Source: Poecilobothrus nobilitatus
Taxonomy: Eukaryota; Arthropoda; Insecta; Diptera; Dolichopodidae
NCBI GenBank assembly: GCA_947095535.1
Contig: OX352773.1
Span: 209,022,093-209,086,092, forward strand
Direction: 5' to 3'
Length of the DNA stretch: 64,000 nucleotides
The position numbers and the translations under genes were made by a program. Position 1 is the stretch's first letter. Each line of letters begins with the position of its first letter. Positions 62,495 through 64,000 of the stretch are shown here, piece after piece. Under the pieces are notes generated by a model. The model did no database searches. It was given only the letters and a program-made list of their open reading frames with translations, and had not been told where the DNA came from.

Positions 62495-64000
62495 TCTTGT
62501 TTAATCATAAATTTTTTTAAATCCGTTTCCTTCTTATTTATTTTTTATTAAAATTTTATTTGTTTTCAACCAGACAGGAACTTTATCCTATTATTGAATT
62601 TTTTATGGAAACCTTTTTTTATTATCAGTTCCTTTTTCTAAAATATTTTTTTGTTGTTGTTCTTTTGCGCTACTGCTGTTATTTTGTATTTTTCTAATTC
62701 CGTTTTGTTTCACCTTTTACAATTCCCAATTAATTTTTTTTTACGGAAACAATAATTTTTAGACTAAAATTTTTTTTTTTTTTTTTATTTCTAAGAAAAT
62801 CTCTTAATCCTTAAAAAAAACCCATAATTTTTAAATAATATTTTCAAAAAATTGCAAGAAAGGAAAGAACACAAATTTTTCGATTAAAACTAAAAGAAGA
62901 ATATGACGATATTTAATAGGATTAAATAGGTACTTTAATATTATTTTATAAAATGGACATTTTTCAAAACTCGTCTTCCTTAATAACTTTGTCATTAATT
63001 TAAAAGTCCTTTGGTCATCCAAATTACCAAGAAGGGTATTGGAAATCTGTATTAATTCTAAAGCATTTCATATAATTTTGACTTTTTTCCATCAAATTTG
63101 ACTTTTTTCAAATCAAAATAAATAAAATTTCAAAATTAAATTTCCTTGGAAAACAGAAAATTTTTTGTGGAAAATTCAAAAAAAAAAAAAACAAAAATAC
63201 AATCTAAAAATTTTTGTAATCTGATCTTGATGGTTTAATTGAAAATGAAAGAAATGGAATAGAAATTTTAATTTATCTAAAACGGAAATTTAAAGCTTTT
63301 AAGATTATGTATGAATGATGAAAATATTTAAAGAATTTTGTTAATTTCTTGCAGAATTGTTTTTTTAAGTTTTAAAGAATTAAAAATATTAAAGTATTGT
63401 ACTGCTTTGCAATAACTGTGTAAAAAGAAAAATTACTGGTAATTTCTTCTATTAAATGTAATTGTAGTTATAATAACATCGTAAATTGTGTATTATATGA
63501 TAAATGAATTTTTTCTGTCCGTTTCATTTCTACAAGGAGTTAAAGGCTTCTACTAGGTTTCTTAGTATTCATTACTTACCTTCAGTTTCTTAAATCATTA
63601 TTTTCACTTAACCGTTTATTACTTGGCAGTAGCTATTGTATGTAATTATGAAAGACAAATTTTATTTTATTTGGACGCCATCTATTAACTTATGCAAAAT
63701 TATTTCTTTATTAATTATTTATTAATTATGAATTAATTATGGACTTTTTCGTTTAAAAGGTCGGTTTAATAACTACTATGCCGTAGGTCAGCTATTCAAT
63801 TTTTTAAATTACATCACTTATATTTTTCATATTAATTATTTTGAAAACAACAAAACTTTATCGAAATTTCTAATTCATAAAACCTTTAACATTCATTCAC
63901 AAAGTAAATAATTTTCTTATAAAATTTAATTTTTTTTTTTAAAAAAAATACTTATAATTAGTCATAAAACAAAAATTGTTAAATAACGACAAAATCCCTT
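62495..64000. other. AT-rich stretch without recognisable gene
   Basis: On the minus strand CTGAAG|GTAAGTAATG near 63580 is a strong splice-donor consensus, but the sequence before it gives no long frame, so at most it could end a non-coding or very short exon. No repeat edge is recognised. Confidence 0.35.

Noticed and set aside
1..64000. CRISPR array, rRNA operon, bacterial operon or prophage
   Set aside because: No regular repeat-spacer structure, no rRNA-like segments, no dense coding; composition and elements are those of an insect nuclear genome.

Overview
The window looks like non-coding DNA from a fly (Diptera, probably Brachycera). It is strongly AT-rich and full of homopolymer runs and TA microsatellites. 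It has no long open reading frame and no rRNA, CRISPR array or convincing functional tRNA. It is packed with decayed mobile elements typical of insects: Helitrons, DINE-1/Helentron-like repeats, tRNA-derived SINEs, a mariner relic, a hAT miniature element and LINE 3' fragments. The organism is inferred from repeat types and base composition, not from a species-level match.

The only piece of host gene I can support well is a 106-bp internal exon on the minus strand (49919-50024). It has a strong polypyrimidine/AG acceptor, a CAG|GTAA donor and a single open phase. Its peptide resembles a receptor amino-terminal ligand-binding domain (ionotropic-receptor/ANF-receptor type). If this is right, most of the window is two very large introns of one minus-strand gene.

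Layout. 216-4290: two non-autonomous Helitrons joined head to head, making a 4-kb foldback; a third family member with intact ends lies at 58833-60657. 5.7-6.45 kb: LINE 3' end (RNase H/zinc-knuckle tail). 10.06-10.51 kb: a near-perfect long hairpin built on a 43-bp unit. 11.2-13.2 kb: an older interspersed repeat split by a DINE-1-like element carrying six 142-bp tandem units; an uninterrupted inverted copy of the older repeat lies at 23.5-24.4 kb. 15.8-16.4 kb: LINE reverse-transcriptase tail. 24.45-26.03, 26.87-28.45 and 55.70-57.28 kb: three very similar 1.6-kb DINE/Helentron-like copies. 29.9, 31.5, 35.1 and 43.0 kb: tRNA-derived SINEs, the 35.1-kb one interrupted by a hAT miniature element with an 8-bp target duplication. 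32.25-33.48 kb: a related repeat with two 457-bp units. 37.9-39.16 kb: a dead mariner-type transposon with intact terminal repeats. 41.5-41.7 kb: another LINE tail. 49.9 kb: host exon. 57.33 kb: a perfect 25-bp-stem hairpin.

No set of genes forms a pathway here. The functional interest lies in the cryptic exon, the two hairpins that could yield small RNAs, and the Helitron head-to-head and 5'-end reiteration structures.
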